A stretch of 64,000 bases of DNA. Source: Cordylochernes scorpioides. Its lineage: Eukaryota > Arthropoda > Arachnida > Pseudoscorpiones > Chernetidae. Of this stretch, positions 20,816 to 31,120 are shown piece by piece. The number at the start of each line of letters is the position of its first letter. The first letter of the stretch is position 1. The stretch covers positions 11,247,425 through 11,311,424 of the forward strand of contig CP092869.1 in NCBI GenBank assembly GCA_030710605.1, written 5' to 3'. The position numbers and the translations under genes were made by a program. Below the pieces are notes generated by a model. The model was not told the origin of the DNA. It made no database searches and worked only from the letters and a program-made list of their open reading frames with translations.

Positions 20816-23800
20816 TCTATAAAAATGAAATACAAAATCGATGTTTGTTATCGCGTTGCGCAAAATCTACAGGATCAATCATTATGAAATTTCGCATGTA
20901 GGTAGCTGTAGATTTCGTTTAACATATAGGCTATTAAAAAACTACAAAGGTTAATGTGCTTTTTTTAAAATTTAAAACTAATGTGCATTAGTTCCAGCCT
21001 TTTACCGCTTGGCGCCGCACTGGTCGCGACGATAAATGAATTTGATTGATTAATAATTTTACACTTATTTTGTTTACACGATGAATGTTAGTTTACACGC
21101 TGAAATTTTCAAAAGGTAAGATTATATATATTTATTTAAACTCTTGGAAATAATATTAATCGATCGTTATTAAATTCATACGCCCCCGGAACCTGGGTTA
21201 ATTAAAACTGTATTGTGGAATTTCGCGCGAAGGTAGCTGAGGTTTAGGTTTGCATTTAGGCTTAAAGTGCTAAAATTGCATTTTGAATATCTTTTTTTTT
21301 TCTTTTTAGAAGGTAGGATTTTATTTAGTTGTTTAGTAATATTTTTCGAATTTAATTGATTACAAATATTGATTATTTCGTAGCTTATTCATAACTTTTT
21401 GCTTCGTTTAATTTCAATTAGTGCAAATATAACGATCTACATTTTCAAGATAAGGTTTACTATTTGATTCTCATAAGGAATATTCATATTTTAAGACAAA
21501 TTGAGATTTAGCACAGTATTCTATTTTTTTTCTTTCTTATATTTTGAGTAAGTATACATTTTATTGAAGTTGTGAAAAGTATATTTATTGAAGAAAAGTA
21601 TGTTTTTTCTATATAACTTGCTACATATATTTTACTATATGTTTGTTCCATGTAATATTATTATACTTATTAGCATTTATATTGTAAGCAGCAGCTATGC
21701 ATTTTTAGTAACTGCTTTTTTTTAAGGGTAGGCTCAAATATTTATTTTGCTGTCGTTTGTTTAGGTAGGATTTATATTTATCTGCTTCATAATATATTAC
21801 TACTCATATATATCTATATGGTACAACCATATTTTTGATATGCATATAGATTAAATTAAATTTAAGTAAATAAATGTACAATCAGCTATCTGACCAATGA
21901 GGGAGCCAGAATATGTTCTACTCATATTTATTGTACAGATTTTTTCAGCTAATTATACTTTTTTTTTACGTCTTCTTCCAATTGATTTTTTTTGTCAGTT
22001 GTTTTAAGTTTTCAATTTTTTTTCCAGTTCACTGAATTTTATGCATTTTTCCCTCATTTCAGATTATTTCTATGCATTTTGATTTTGGACTTAAATTTTA
22101 GTCATAAGTCGAGCTTATTTTAATACACTACTTTTTCATTTTTTCTTCATTCTCAGCCCATGATGTTTTACATTTTTCGATTATCCATATTTTTATTTTT
22201 ACTAATGCTTTATGTTTGTAGGTATGTCAAGCCATCGGAGAAGCAATCTTTCTCAGCGTTCCCATAGCTCTAGGGTTCAGCATGCTTACAGACTGCGCGA
22301 AACTAGAGCGCAGAATATTCGGAGATTGCGTGAACAGGCAGAGCGTCAAGCCACTCTGCGGTCGTTAGAGACACCTGATCACACCCATTCTCGATTACAG
22401 GCGCATTCAGAGAGATATTCTTCTACACTCGGAGGAATACTAGAACAAATAATTTTTTCAGAGGCGTTTAGTCTTCTATGGAAAATGCAGGTTTTAATTA
22501 TTCTGTTGCTGGTGAATACTTTAAGCACCCTTTAATTTCCCTTGGGGTGATGGACACTACATGCAGGTTTTGTGGGGCTTTAAGATGGAAAGATGATTCT
22601 TCTGGAATGTGCTGTTCAAACGGGAAAGTCAGTTTGCCATTAGTTGACCTACCTCCCGAGCCACTTCGCAGCCTATTATCTGGAGAGAATTCTGATTAGG
22701 TCCATATTTTGTATAATGTTCGAAAATATAATTCCTGCTTTCAAATGACATCATTTGGAGCTGAAACCCAAACCCACTCTGTTACTTTTCCAACCACATT
22801 TTCTATCCAAGGCCAGGTCTACCACAGGATAGGTTCACTTATGCCATCTGAGAACCAGCCAAGTAGATTTATTCAGATCTATTTTATTGGCGATGATAAT
22901 GATGATGAAATTCAGACTGATCAAAGATGTGAGCAAATACAGGGAGTACGTCGTTATATTGTACAGGGTTTGCAGCGCATGTTGCACCAGCACAGTCTAC
23001 TGGTTCAACAGTTTAAAACTGAACTTGAAAATCTCCCCAGTGACGCATAGAGAGTTGTTGTAAATGCAGATCGGATACCTCCTGGTCAACATCCTAGACG
23101 GTATAATGCTCCTACAGCTAATGAGGTTGCGGTTGTCTTAGCTGGTAATCAGTTTGGCTCACGTGACATTGTTTTACGTCAGCGAGATAATGTACTTAAA
23201 CATGTTAGCGACACACATCGCTTTTATGATGCCCTTCAATATCCTTTAATTTTCTGGAAAGGCCAAGAAGGATATTATTTTCATATTCCTCAGATAGACT
23301 CAAACACTAGACAGCCTTTGTCAAGTAAAGTGTCTTCTATGGATTTTATTGCTATTTTATTATGGTTCGACGAAATAGTACTAATGCCATTATTTAATTT
23401 GGCCAGCTCATTCATCAATTCCTGGTCGATATGTATGCTAAGGTAGAAAGTGAACGTTTGCGCTATATTACACTGCACCAGAGAAACTTGCGTGCAGAGA
23501 GTTATATTCATTTGCGCGATGCCCTGTCAACTGATGCAAATATTGACCCTAATAGCTTGGGTCAAAGGATCATTTTACCGTAAAGTTTTGTCAATAGTCC
23601 CAGGTATTTGGCAGAATATACGCAGGATGCTTTTTGTTATGTTCGGAAATTTGGGCGTCCAGATCTTTTTATTACTTTTACAAGTAACCCCATTTGGGAA
23701 GAGATATCTGCAGCGTTGCTACCAGGAAAAAACAGCTATATAGGCATGATATCACAGCTCGGGTTTTTCGGCAAAAATTACTTAAATTTATTGGGGCTCT

Positions 23801-24215
23801 GACAAAAGGACAATTGTATGGAGCAACAGTTGCGTGGATGTATTATGTTGAATGGCAGAAAAGGAGACTTCCTCATGCGCACATATTAGTTTGGCTAGCA
23901 AATAAGCTCCGTCCCTCTCAGATAGACACTGTTAAATGTGCCGAGTTTCCAGATCTTATTCAAGACCCACTATTGTATAACATTGTGGTTAAGAATATGA
24001 TCCATGGGCCTTGCGGTGAGAACAACCCTGTGTCCCCCTGCATGAAAAATAGTAGATGTTCTAAAAAATATCCTAAACAGTTTTTGCTGGAAACCCAGAC
24101 TAATGAGAATGGTTATTCTTTATATAGGCGACGCGCGCCTGAAGCAGGTGGCTTTACTGCAAGGGTTAAAATACGTGGAAACGAAGAGGTCACAATTGAC
24201 AATCGCTGGGTGGTG
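20816..24215 (+). mobile_element. Decayed, 3'-truncated Helitron
   Basis: A candidate 5' end TCTATAAAAATGAAATAC lies at 20816, between host A and T as Helitrons insert. About 1.4 kb of AT-rich non-coding sequence follows before the Rep gene remnant. The element breaks off near 24215, where sequence of the inverted-duplication arm begins, so the 3' hairpin and CTRR end are missing. Confidence 0.65.
22224..24215 (+). pseudogene. Helitron Rep N-terminal region with HUH motif, multiply broken
   Basis: From the ATG at 22224 (MSSHRRSNLSQR) the translation gives a basic, Arg-rich start. After frame changes it gives a cysteine cluster (CRFCGALRWKDDSSGMCC, 22560-22620), a middle region (MTSFGAETQTHSVTFPTTFS), and then the Helitron-like N-terminal domain. 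That domain shows YITLHQRN near 23466, FGRPDLFITFTSNPIWEEI near 23650 and the replication endonuclease motif RLPHAHILVW (HUH) near 23875. The last clear match is VTIDNRWVV near 24205; the catalytic tyrosines and helicase are absent. Stops or shifts lie near 22445, 22699, 23050, 23440, 23580 and 23740. Confidence 0.8.
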
Positions 24216-24572
24216 ACTTATTCTCTATTGTTATATAGGAAATGTGTATTGATAGCAGATAATTGTTGTCATTGACTTATTGTGTATTTATTTATCATCA
24301 TACGTGTATATAAACGAGACAAAGAACTATCATCTTGTGTCACCTGCTTGTCTCTCCTAGATCCTACATGCCATCGAGGATATAACAATAGGAAATGTAG
24401 ACAATATTTTATAAGCCATTGCTGTATTATGACTTCACCTTATTACCACTCTAAAGGGAAATAATTTAAAAAATAAAAATTTGAAAGTAAATCTCAAATG
24501 TATTATAGTAATAATAGTACATTTAATTGTATAATCCTCATGACTACCAATTAGAGAGAGGGATAATGCTAT

Positions 24573-25044
24573 TGTTACGTCGTACCTAGACGCTATTCGT
24601 GTACTTTGTCTACTCAGGATGCCACAAAGATACACATGTGAGTACGAAGGGATTGCAGCTGAAGTTAGCGTTTTATTGTATCTCACTTACAAGAAGGAAT
24701 ACAACAGTGGGATTTGCCTTCGACCTCCCCGTCAGAAGAATCCTTGGCGCCGTGGATGTCCTCTTGTGAAACGTTCCACTCCACACTATACACATGCAGC
24801 CTGGCCCACACCGCCTTGTAGGTCGCTCCGATGTCAGTCTCACCTGGCACCGCCTTGTAGGATCATTCACACGCCTGGAGGCAAGTCTCCACGGCTTCTC
24901 CTTGCCGCAGAGGTAACCAGATTCTGTCCTCCCCACACAGGAATATTGTTTTTGGCGCCTGCCACATGGCAGCGGGGGCCGCTAGAGTCCACCCCTCTTT
25001 CCCCAACTGTACTCTAGTATCTTGGCCTTGTCGTCCATGTTACA
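24573..25044 (-). mobile_element. Putative solo LTR, right-arm copy
   Basis: Reverse-complement counterpart of 13619-14091, 472 bp; on the plus strand it starts tgttacgtcg and ends ccatgttaca. Frames at 24619-25017 and 24673-24936 are chance translations of it. Confidence 0.5.
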
Positions 25045-25424
25045 ATATATTATAATTTTTTCAATTAATATATTATAATAAAAGTATTAACATGAGCCCG
25101 CCCTCCCAAAAAAAAGGGTAAACTATTTACACACGTTTCTCATTCTTCTCACCTTTTTATTTATTTATTTAATACAAAACACCCGCTAAATCTTACATGG
25201 ATATATTGCGTGAAAATGTTTAAACTATTTTATGTACATTATGCCTTCTAACAAAATTAGTATAAATCTATTGCACTATATGTCTACTTTTCACCGTTTC
25301 TTACAGCAGGGCATAGAGTGATAAATGATTAGCGTTCGTATTATTAAAAAAGTAATTTACTTTCTCATACAGATGATTGTAGGTAAATATATTTTAAATA
25401 TCCTATTATAGTTAAGAATATTAG

Positions 25425-25685
25425 ATAATAAAAAGGCATATATTGGATTGAATAAAATATTTATTTGCCAATATTTCGGTCGGCTGAACGCCAAACCTTT
25501 ATCAAGGCATTACATTTTTGTATACACAAACTCAGCGCCGCATAGTGTTACACTAGTTTATACACTTTTGTATACAAAAATAAAAATGCAATGCCTCGAT
25601 AAAGGTTGGCGTTCAGCCAGCCGAAATATTGGCAAATAAATATTTTATTCAATCCAATATATGCCTTTTAACTATCCAAAGATTT
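25425..25685. mobile_element. Foldback MITE (aaaggcatatattggat type)
   Basis: Inverted arms aaaaaggcatatattggatt ... aatccaatatatgccttttt with inner cggctgaacgccaa / ttggcgttcagccagccg. This copy has no partner in the left arm. Confidence 0.8.
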
Positions 25686-26160
25686 AAGTATGGATTGCTC
25701 TATTTTCAGAAGTTGAGAATATTTTTGATGACTTTAAATTCATCAAATATTTGATGTACAAATTAATGTAAAGTAGTCTGTAACAAGATTAAGTAAGAAT
25801 TGTTTAGCTAAACAAAAGTTCTACTTCAAGGAGTTCAACGGACAATTTAATTGAAAATACAGAACCATACAAAGGAGCTTACTTTAAAGATGAAAATTGA
25901 TTTGTTAGGCTTGTTGAAATTTCTATACTCGTTCAGTATTCTAGGTTATGAAATACTGATATGTAGATACGATAGAAAAAATTAACAATGTTTATGCAAT
26001 ATTAGTTTTTATAATTGTTGTGAATATTGAATAAATTTGAATGATAATAAATTGTCCATATACAGTATTATCTTCTAGGATATGTAAACCTATATGTAGA
26101 TACTCTCACGATAGAAAATAAATATATATTTTGAGAATAGAGCAATACATAAATAATTCT
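25686..26160. other. No gene recognised
   Basis: AT-rich; contains two near copies of atggattgctctattttcag-like sequence, which also occurs near 30716. No coding frame of interest. Confidence 0.4.
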
Positions 26161-26164
26161 TTAA

Positions 26165-26372
26165 TTAAAAAGGCATATTTTGGATAAAAATATAATTTAT
26201 TTTACCAATATTTTAGTTGGCTGAATGCCAACCTTTATCAAGGTATTATAACATTTTAAAGTGTGTCAACAACATTAATATGTTATAACACCTTGATAAA
26301 GGTTGGCGTTCAGTCAACTGAAATATTGATGAAATTAATGATATTTTGATCCAATATATGCCTTTTTAATTA
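26165..26372. mobile_element. Foldback MITE, right-arm counterpart of 13108-13310
   Basis: Arms ttaattaaaaaggcatattt and caatatatgcctttttaatt with inner gttggctgaatgccaacc / ggttggcgttcagtcaac. Flanking sequence also matches the left arm, which places the satellite insertion just downstream. Confidence 0.8.
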
Positions 26373-26535
26373 AATACATATATATATGAAAAGGAAAAGG
26401 CATCTCCTTATCGTGCAACTGAAAGTTGCTGATGGCTGGCGCCATCTATCGGAATAAATATCAACTATTCTCGTTGATTTTTAATTATTCCAGAATTGGC
26501 CAAATACCCATTCTTGATTAATCAAGAAAAGCTAA

Positions 26536-26575
26536 CCACGGACGCGTTTCGGGCTGTTGGCCCTCATCAGCGTGG
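26536..26575 (-). ncRNA. Hammerhead ribozyme, satellite unit 1
   Basis: On the minus strand: stem I ccacg, CTGATGA, stem II gggc-caaca-gccc, GAAAC, GCGTC, stem I return cgtgg. All invariant core bases are present (type I, minimal stem III). Confidence 0.88.
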
Positions 26576-26888
26576 TGCAAGCTGTACCTCAAAGACCAAA
26601 AAAAAAAAAAAAAATGGTCATTAAGGCATCCTGAAATATCATGAAACGGGTAGTTAAGGCCAGAATTGCGTGAGGACGCTACACAATGTGAAAAAATAGT
26701 ACAAATGTAACATTGTACTGGGATAGGGTGCATAAATTATGAAAAGGAAAAGGCATCTCCTTATCGTGCAACTGAAAGTTGCTGATGGCTGGCGCCATCT
26801 ATCGGAATAAATATCAACTATTCTCGTTGATTTTTAATTATTCCAGAATTGGCCAAATACCCATTCTTGATTAATCAAGAAAAGCTAA

Positions 26889-26928
26889 CCACGGACGCGT
26901 TTCGGGCTGTTGGCCCTCATCAGCGTGG
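26889..26928 (-). ncRNA. Hammerhead ribozyme, satellite unit 2
   Basis: Identical 40-nt core to unit 1; minus strand. Confidence 0.88.
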
Positions 26929-27241
26929 TGCAAGCTGTACCTCAAAGACCAAAAAAAAAAAAAAATTGGTCATTAAGGCATCCTGAAATATCATGAAACG
27001 GGTAGTTAAGGCCAGAATTGCGTGAGGACGCTACACAATGTGAAAAAAATAGTACAAATGTAACATTGTACTGGGATAGGGTGCATAAATTATGAAAAGG
27101 AAAAGGCATCTCCTTATCGTGCAACTGAAAGTTGCTGATGGCTGGCGCCATCTATCGGAATAAATATCAACTATTCTCGTTGATTTTTAATTATTCCAGA
27201 ATTGGCCAAATACCCATTCTTGATTAATCAAGAAAAGCTAA

Positions 27242-27281
27242 CCACGGACGCGTTTCGGGCTGTTGGCCCTCATCAGCGTGG
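27242..27281 (-). ncRNA. Hammerhead ribozyme, satellite unit 3
   Basis: Identical 40-nt core to unit 1; minus strand. Confidence 0.88.
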
Positions 27282-27591
27282 TGCAAGCTGTACCTCAACG
27301 ACCAAAAAAAAAAAAATTGGTCATTAAGGCATCCTGAAAAATCATGAAACGGGTAGTTAAGGCCAGAATTGCGTGAGGACTCTACACAATGTGAAAAATA
27401 GTACAAATGTAACATTGTACTGGGATAAGGTGCATAAATCATGAAAAAAGAAAAAGGCATCTCCTTATCGTGCAACTGAAAGTTGCTGATGGCTGAGCGC
27501 CATCTATCGGAATAAATATCAACTATTCTCGTTGATTTTTTTATTCCATAATTGGCCAAATACCCATTCTTGATTAATCAAGAAAAGCTAA

Positions 27592-27631
27592 CCACGGACG
27601 CGTTTCGGGCTGTTGGCCCTCATCAGCGTGG
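27592..27631 (-). ncRNA. Hammerhead ribozyme, satellite unit 4
   Basis: Identical 40-nt core to unit 1; minus strand. Confidence 0.88.
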
Positions 27632-27942
27632 TGCAAGCTGTACCTCAACGACCAAAAAAAAAAAAATTGGTCATTAAGGCATCCTGAAAAATCATGAAAC
27701 GGGTAGTTAAGGCCAGAATTGCGTGAGGACTCTACACAATGTGAAAAAATAGTACAAATGTAACATTGTACTGGGATAAGGTGCATAAATCATGAAAAAA
27801 GAAAAAGGCATCTCCTTATCGTGCAACTGAAAGTTGCTGATGGCTGAGCGCCATCTATCGGAATAAATATCAACTATTCTCGTTGATTTTTTTATTCCAT
27901 AATTGGCCAAATACCCATTCTTGATTAATCAAGAAAAGCTAA

Positions 27943-27982
27943 CCACGGACGCGTTTCGGGCTGTTGGCCCTCATCAGCGTGG
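27943..27982 (-). ncRNA. Hammerhead ribozyme, satellite unit 5
   Basis: Identical 40-nt core to unit 1; minus strand. Last unit before the palindrome centre. Confidence 0.88.
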
Positions 27983-28390
27983 TGCAAGCTGTACCTCAAC
28001 GACCAAAAAAAAAAATTGGTCATTAAGGCATCCTGAAAAATCATGAAACGGGTAGTTAAGGCCAGAATTGCGTGAGGACTCTACACAATGTGAAAAAATA
28101 GTACAAATGTAACATTGTACTGGGATAAGGTGCATAAATCATGAAAAAAGAAAATGGCATCTCCTTATCGTGCAACTGCAACTTTCAGTTGCACGATAAG
28201 GAGATGCCTTTTTCTTTTTTCATGATTTATGCACCTTATCCCAGTACAATGTTACATTTGTACTATTTTTTCACATTGTGTAGAGTCCTCACGCAATTCT
28301 GGCCTTAACTACCCGTTTCATGATTTTTCAGGATGCCTTAATGACCAATTTTTTTTTTTTTTTTTTTTGGTCGTTGAGGTACAGCTTGCA

Positions 28391-28430
28391 CCACGCTGAT
28401 GAGGGCCAACAGCCCGAAACGCGTCCGTGG
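28391..28430 (+). ncRNA. Hammerhead ribozyme, satellite unit 6
   Basis: Same core, now on the plus strand; first ribozyme after the inversion. Confidence 0.88.
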
Positions 28431-28750
28431 TTAGCTTTTCTTGATTAATCAAGAATGGGTATTTGGCCAATTATGGAATAAAAAAAAAAAATCAACGAGA
28501 ATAGTTGATATTTATTCCGATAGATGGCGCTCAGCCATCAGCAACTTTCAGTTGCACGATAAGGAGATGCCTTTTTCTTTTTTCATGATTTATGCACCTT
28601 ATCCCAGTACAATGTTACATTTGTACTATTTTTTCACATTGTGTAGAGTCCTCACGCAATTCTGGCCTTAACTACCCGTTTCATGATTTTTCAGGATGCC
28701 TTAATGACCAATTTTTTTTTTTTTTTTTGGTCGTTGAGGTACAGCTTGCA

Positions 28751-28790
28751 CCACGCTGATGAGGGCCAACAGCCCGAAAAGCGTCCGTGG
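28751..28790 (+). ncRNA. Hammerhead ribozyme, satellite unit 7, stem III change
   Basis: Plus strand. GAAAC has become GAAAA, which breaks the C-G pair of the two-pair stem III and the acgcgt palindrome. Activity is probably reduced. Confidence 0.82.
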
Positions 28791-29099
28791 TTAGCTTTTC
28801 TTGATTAATCAAGAATGGGTATTTGGCCAATTATGGAATAAAAAAATCAACGAGAATAGTTGATATTTATTCCGATAGATGGCGCTCAGCCATCAGCAAC
28901 TTTCAGTTGCACGATAAGGAGATGCCTTTTTCTTTTTTCATGATTTATGCACCTTATCCCAGTACAATGTTACATTTGTACTATTTTTTTCACATTGTGT
29001 AGAGTCCTCACGCAATTCTGGCCTTAACTACCCGTTTCATGATTTTTCAGGATGCCTTAATGACCATTTTTTTTTTTGGTCGTTGAGGTACAGCTTGCA

Positions 29100-29139
29100 C
29101 CACGCTGATGAGGGCCAACAGCCCGAAACGCGTGCGTGG
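29100..29139 (+). ncRNA. Hammerhead ribozyme, satellite unit 8, cleavage-site change
   Basis: Plus strand. The cleavage triplet GTC is GTG. Hammerheads need H (not G) at position 17, so this unit should not self-cleave. Confidence 0.82.
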
Positions 29140-29451
29140 TTAGCTTTTCTTGATTAATCAAGAATGGGTATTTGGCCAATTATGGAATAAAAAAATCAAC
29201 GAGAATAGTTGATATTTATTCCGATAGATGGCGCTCAGCCATCAGCAACTTTCAGTTGCACGATAAGGAGATGCCTTTTTCTTTTTTCATGATTTATGCA
29301 CCTTATCCCAGTACAATGTTACATTTGTACTATTTTTTCACATTGTGTAGAGTCCTCACGCAATTCTGGCCTTAACTACCCGTTTCATGATTTTTCAGGA
29401 TGCCTTAATGACCAATTTTTTTTTTTTTTGGTCGTTGAGGTACAGCTTGCA

Positions 29452-29491
29452 CCACGCTGATGAGGGCCAACAGCCCGAAACGCGTCCGTGG
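29452..29491 (+). ncRNA. Hammerhead ribozyme, satellite unit 9
   Basis: Intact core, plus strand. Confidence 0.88.
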
Positions 29492-29808
29492 TTAGCTTTT
29501 CTTGATTAATCAAGAATGGGTATTTGGCCAATTATGGAATAAAAAAATCAACGAGAATAGTTGATATTTATTCCGATAGATGGCGCTCAGCCATCAGCAA
29601 CTTTCAGTTGCACGATAAGGAGATGCCTTTTTCTTTTTTCATGATTTATGCACCTTATCCCAGTACAATGTTACATTTGTACTATTTTTTCACATTGTGT
29701 AGAGTCCTCACGCAATTCTGGCCTTAACTACCCGTTTCATGATTTTTCAGGATGCCTTAATGACCAATTTTTTTTTTTTTTTTTTTGGTCGTTGAGGTAC
29801 AGCTTGCA

Positions 29809-29848
29809 CCACGCTGATGAGGGCCAACAGCCCGAAACGCGTCCGTGG
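29809..29848 (+). ncRNA. Hammerhead ribozyme, satellite unit 10
   Basis: Intact core, plus strand; last unit of the array. Confidence 0.88.
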
Positions 29849-30011
29849 TTAGCTTTTCTTGATTAATCAAGAATGGGTATTTGGCCAATTATGGAATAAA
29901 AAAATCAACGAGAATAGTTGATATTTATTCCGATAGATGGCGCTCAGCCATCAGCAACTTTCAGTTGCACGATAAGGAGATGCCTTTTTCTTTTTTCATA
30001 TATATATATAT

Positions 30012-30702
30012 GTTCATAAAGGGCACATCTTGGATTCAATAAATAAACTTTTATTTCCGATATTTCAATGGGCTAAACGGCCATCTTTTTCAAGGATCTC
30101 ATCCCCTCTCGTGGTAAGCCGCGCATTACACTTGAGACACGGGCGTCTCACAATCTCTTCGGGCGAAAATCATCCAAATGAAATGTAATGTATACAAATA
30201 AATATCGTACAATACTAATTAAAATAAATGAATAAATAGAGTGAAAAGTAAATATCTATATATACAAAATAAATATTCGGCTATTGCATTATGAATGAAG
30301 ACATTTCACTGAAGTACATATATACATAGAGGTTCCTATTCTAGGAGCATCTAAATTGTGTGTACATACATAGAATAGGAACCTCTATGTATATATGAAC
30401 TTCAGTGAAATGTCATCATTCATAATGCAATAGCCGAATATTTATTTTGTATATATAGATATTTACTTTTCACTCTATTTATTCATTTATTTTAATTAGT
30501 ATTGTACGATATTTATTTGTATACATTACATTTCATTTGAATGATTTTCGCCCGAAGAGATTGTGAGACGCCCGTGTCTCAAGTGTAATTCGCGGCTTAC
30601 CACGAGAGGGGATGAGATCCTTGAAAAAGATGGCCGTTTAGCCCATTGAAATATCGGAAATAAAAGTTTATTTATTGAATTCAAGATGTGCCCTTTATGA
30701 AC
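30012..30702. mobile_element. 691-bp foldback element with ~330-bp near-perfect arms
   Basis: Starts gttcataaagggcacatctt and ends with its complement aagatgtgccctttatgaac. The arms stay paired almost to the centre near 30355, where a ~35-bp loop (aggagcatctaaattgtg) remains. The arm layout (aaagg..cat..ttggat, gatatttcaatgggctaaac, ctttttcaagg) parallels the smaller aaaggcatatattggat MITEs. No coding frame. Confidence 0.85.
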
Positions 30703-30999
30703 AAATATAACAATATGGATTGCTCTATTTTCAGAATATATATATATATTCGGTAAGGGCCAGAGAAAATTGTTTCAAAAAAGAGCTAGCAACTAAAAAT
30801 TATGCGAAAAATATTTGTCTTTAAAAATGTTTACTTAATAATACTTATTAAAAATGAAGAAGGCACATCCAGATCACAAGCACATGTGCTTTTTAGATAG
30901 CAGAGCGCTATCTAGTGGAGTAAAAATAAATTAACGTTTATTTAACTTGCTCCGTGATATTTGGCCAACCCAATTTCTTGATAAATCAAGAAAAGTCAT

Positions 31000-31039
31000 C
31001 CACGAACGCGTTTCGCGCTGTTGGCGCTCGTCAGCGTGG
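31000..31039 (-). ncRNA. Hammerhead ribozyme, single-copy relative in the right arm
   Basis: Minus strand: ccacg, CTGACGA, stem II gcgc-caaca-gcgc (fully paired), GAAAC, GCGTT, cgtgg. The second stem II pair is flipped relative to the satellite (g-c to c-g), which supports the fold. The cleavage site is GUU, allowed but usually slower. Flanked by cttgataaatcaag and, further out, aagtcatcc. Protein-like frames at 30947-31192 are chance. Confidence 0.78.
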
Positions 31040-31120
31040 AATAGGCTGTACCATTGCGACCAAAAAGATTTTTGGTCCCAGAGGCTTCTTGAGAAACCAA
31101 GAAATGAGTATTTATATAAT

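Larger units (their letters stand above)
26388..28178 (-). repeat. Hammerhead satellite, left half: five ~350-bp units, ribozymes on minus strand
   Basis: Five head-to-tail units start near 26388, 26740, 27095, 27442 and 27794, each with ggcatctccttatcgtgcaa, gccatctatcgg, cttgattaatcaag, a hammerhead and a poly-A tract. Spacing between ribozymes is 350-353 bp. The first two units share variants (ctggcgcc, ggacgctaca, atagggtgc) that differ from the later units and from the whole right half. The fifth unit is cut at the palindrome centre after gtgcaactg. Reading frames of 60-110 aa inside units repeat with the array and are not genes. Confidence 0.9.
28179..29998 (+). repeat. Hammerhead satellite, right half: five ~350-bp units, ribozymes on plus strand
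   Basis: An inverted continuation of the left half. The centre is at about 28178, where gtgcaactg meets caactttcagttgcac. Units repeat every 349-360 bp, with variation mainly in the T tract next to ggtcgttgagg. The array ends in an (AT)n tract (29998-30011), and the left half also begins beside an AT tract (26376-26386). Confidence 0.9.

Noticed and set aside
24619..25017. 132-aa frame in the right solo LTR
   Set aside because: The matching LTR in the left arm does not preserve the frame at full length.
26518..29866. Repeated 60-111-aa frames in the satellite
   Set aside because: They recur with the unit in both orientations, cover the ribozyme and poly-A tracts, and vary with homopolymer length; not proteins.
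26388..29998. CRISPR-like array
   Set aside because: Units are ~350 bp and repeat over their full length without unique spacers; the context is eukaryotic.
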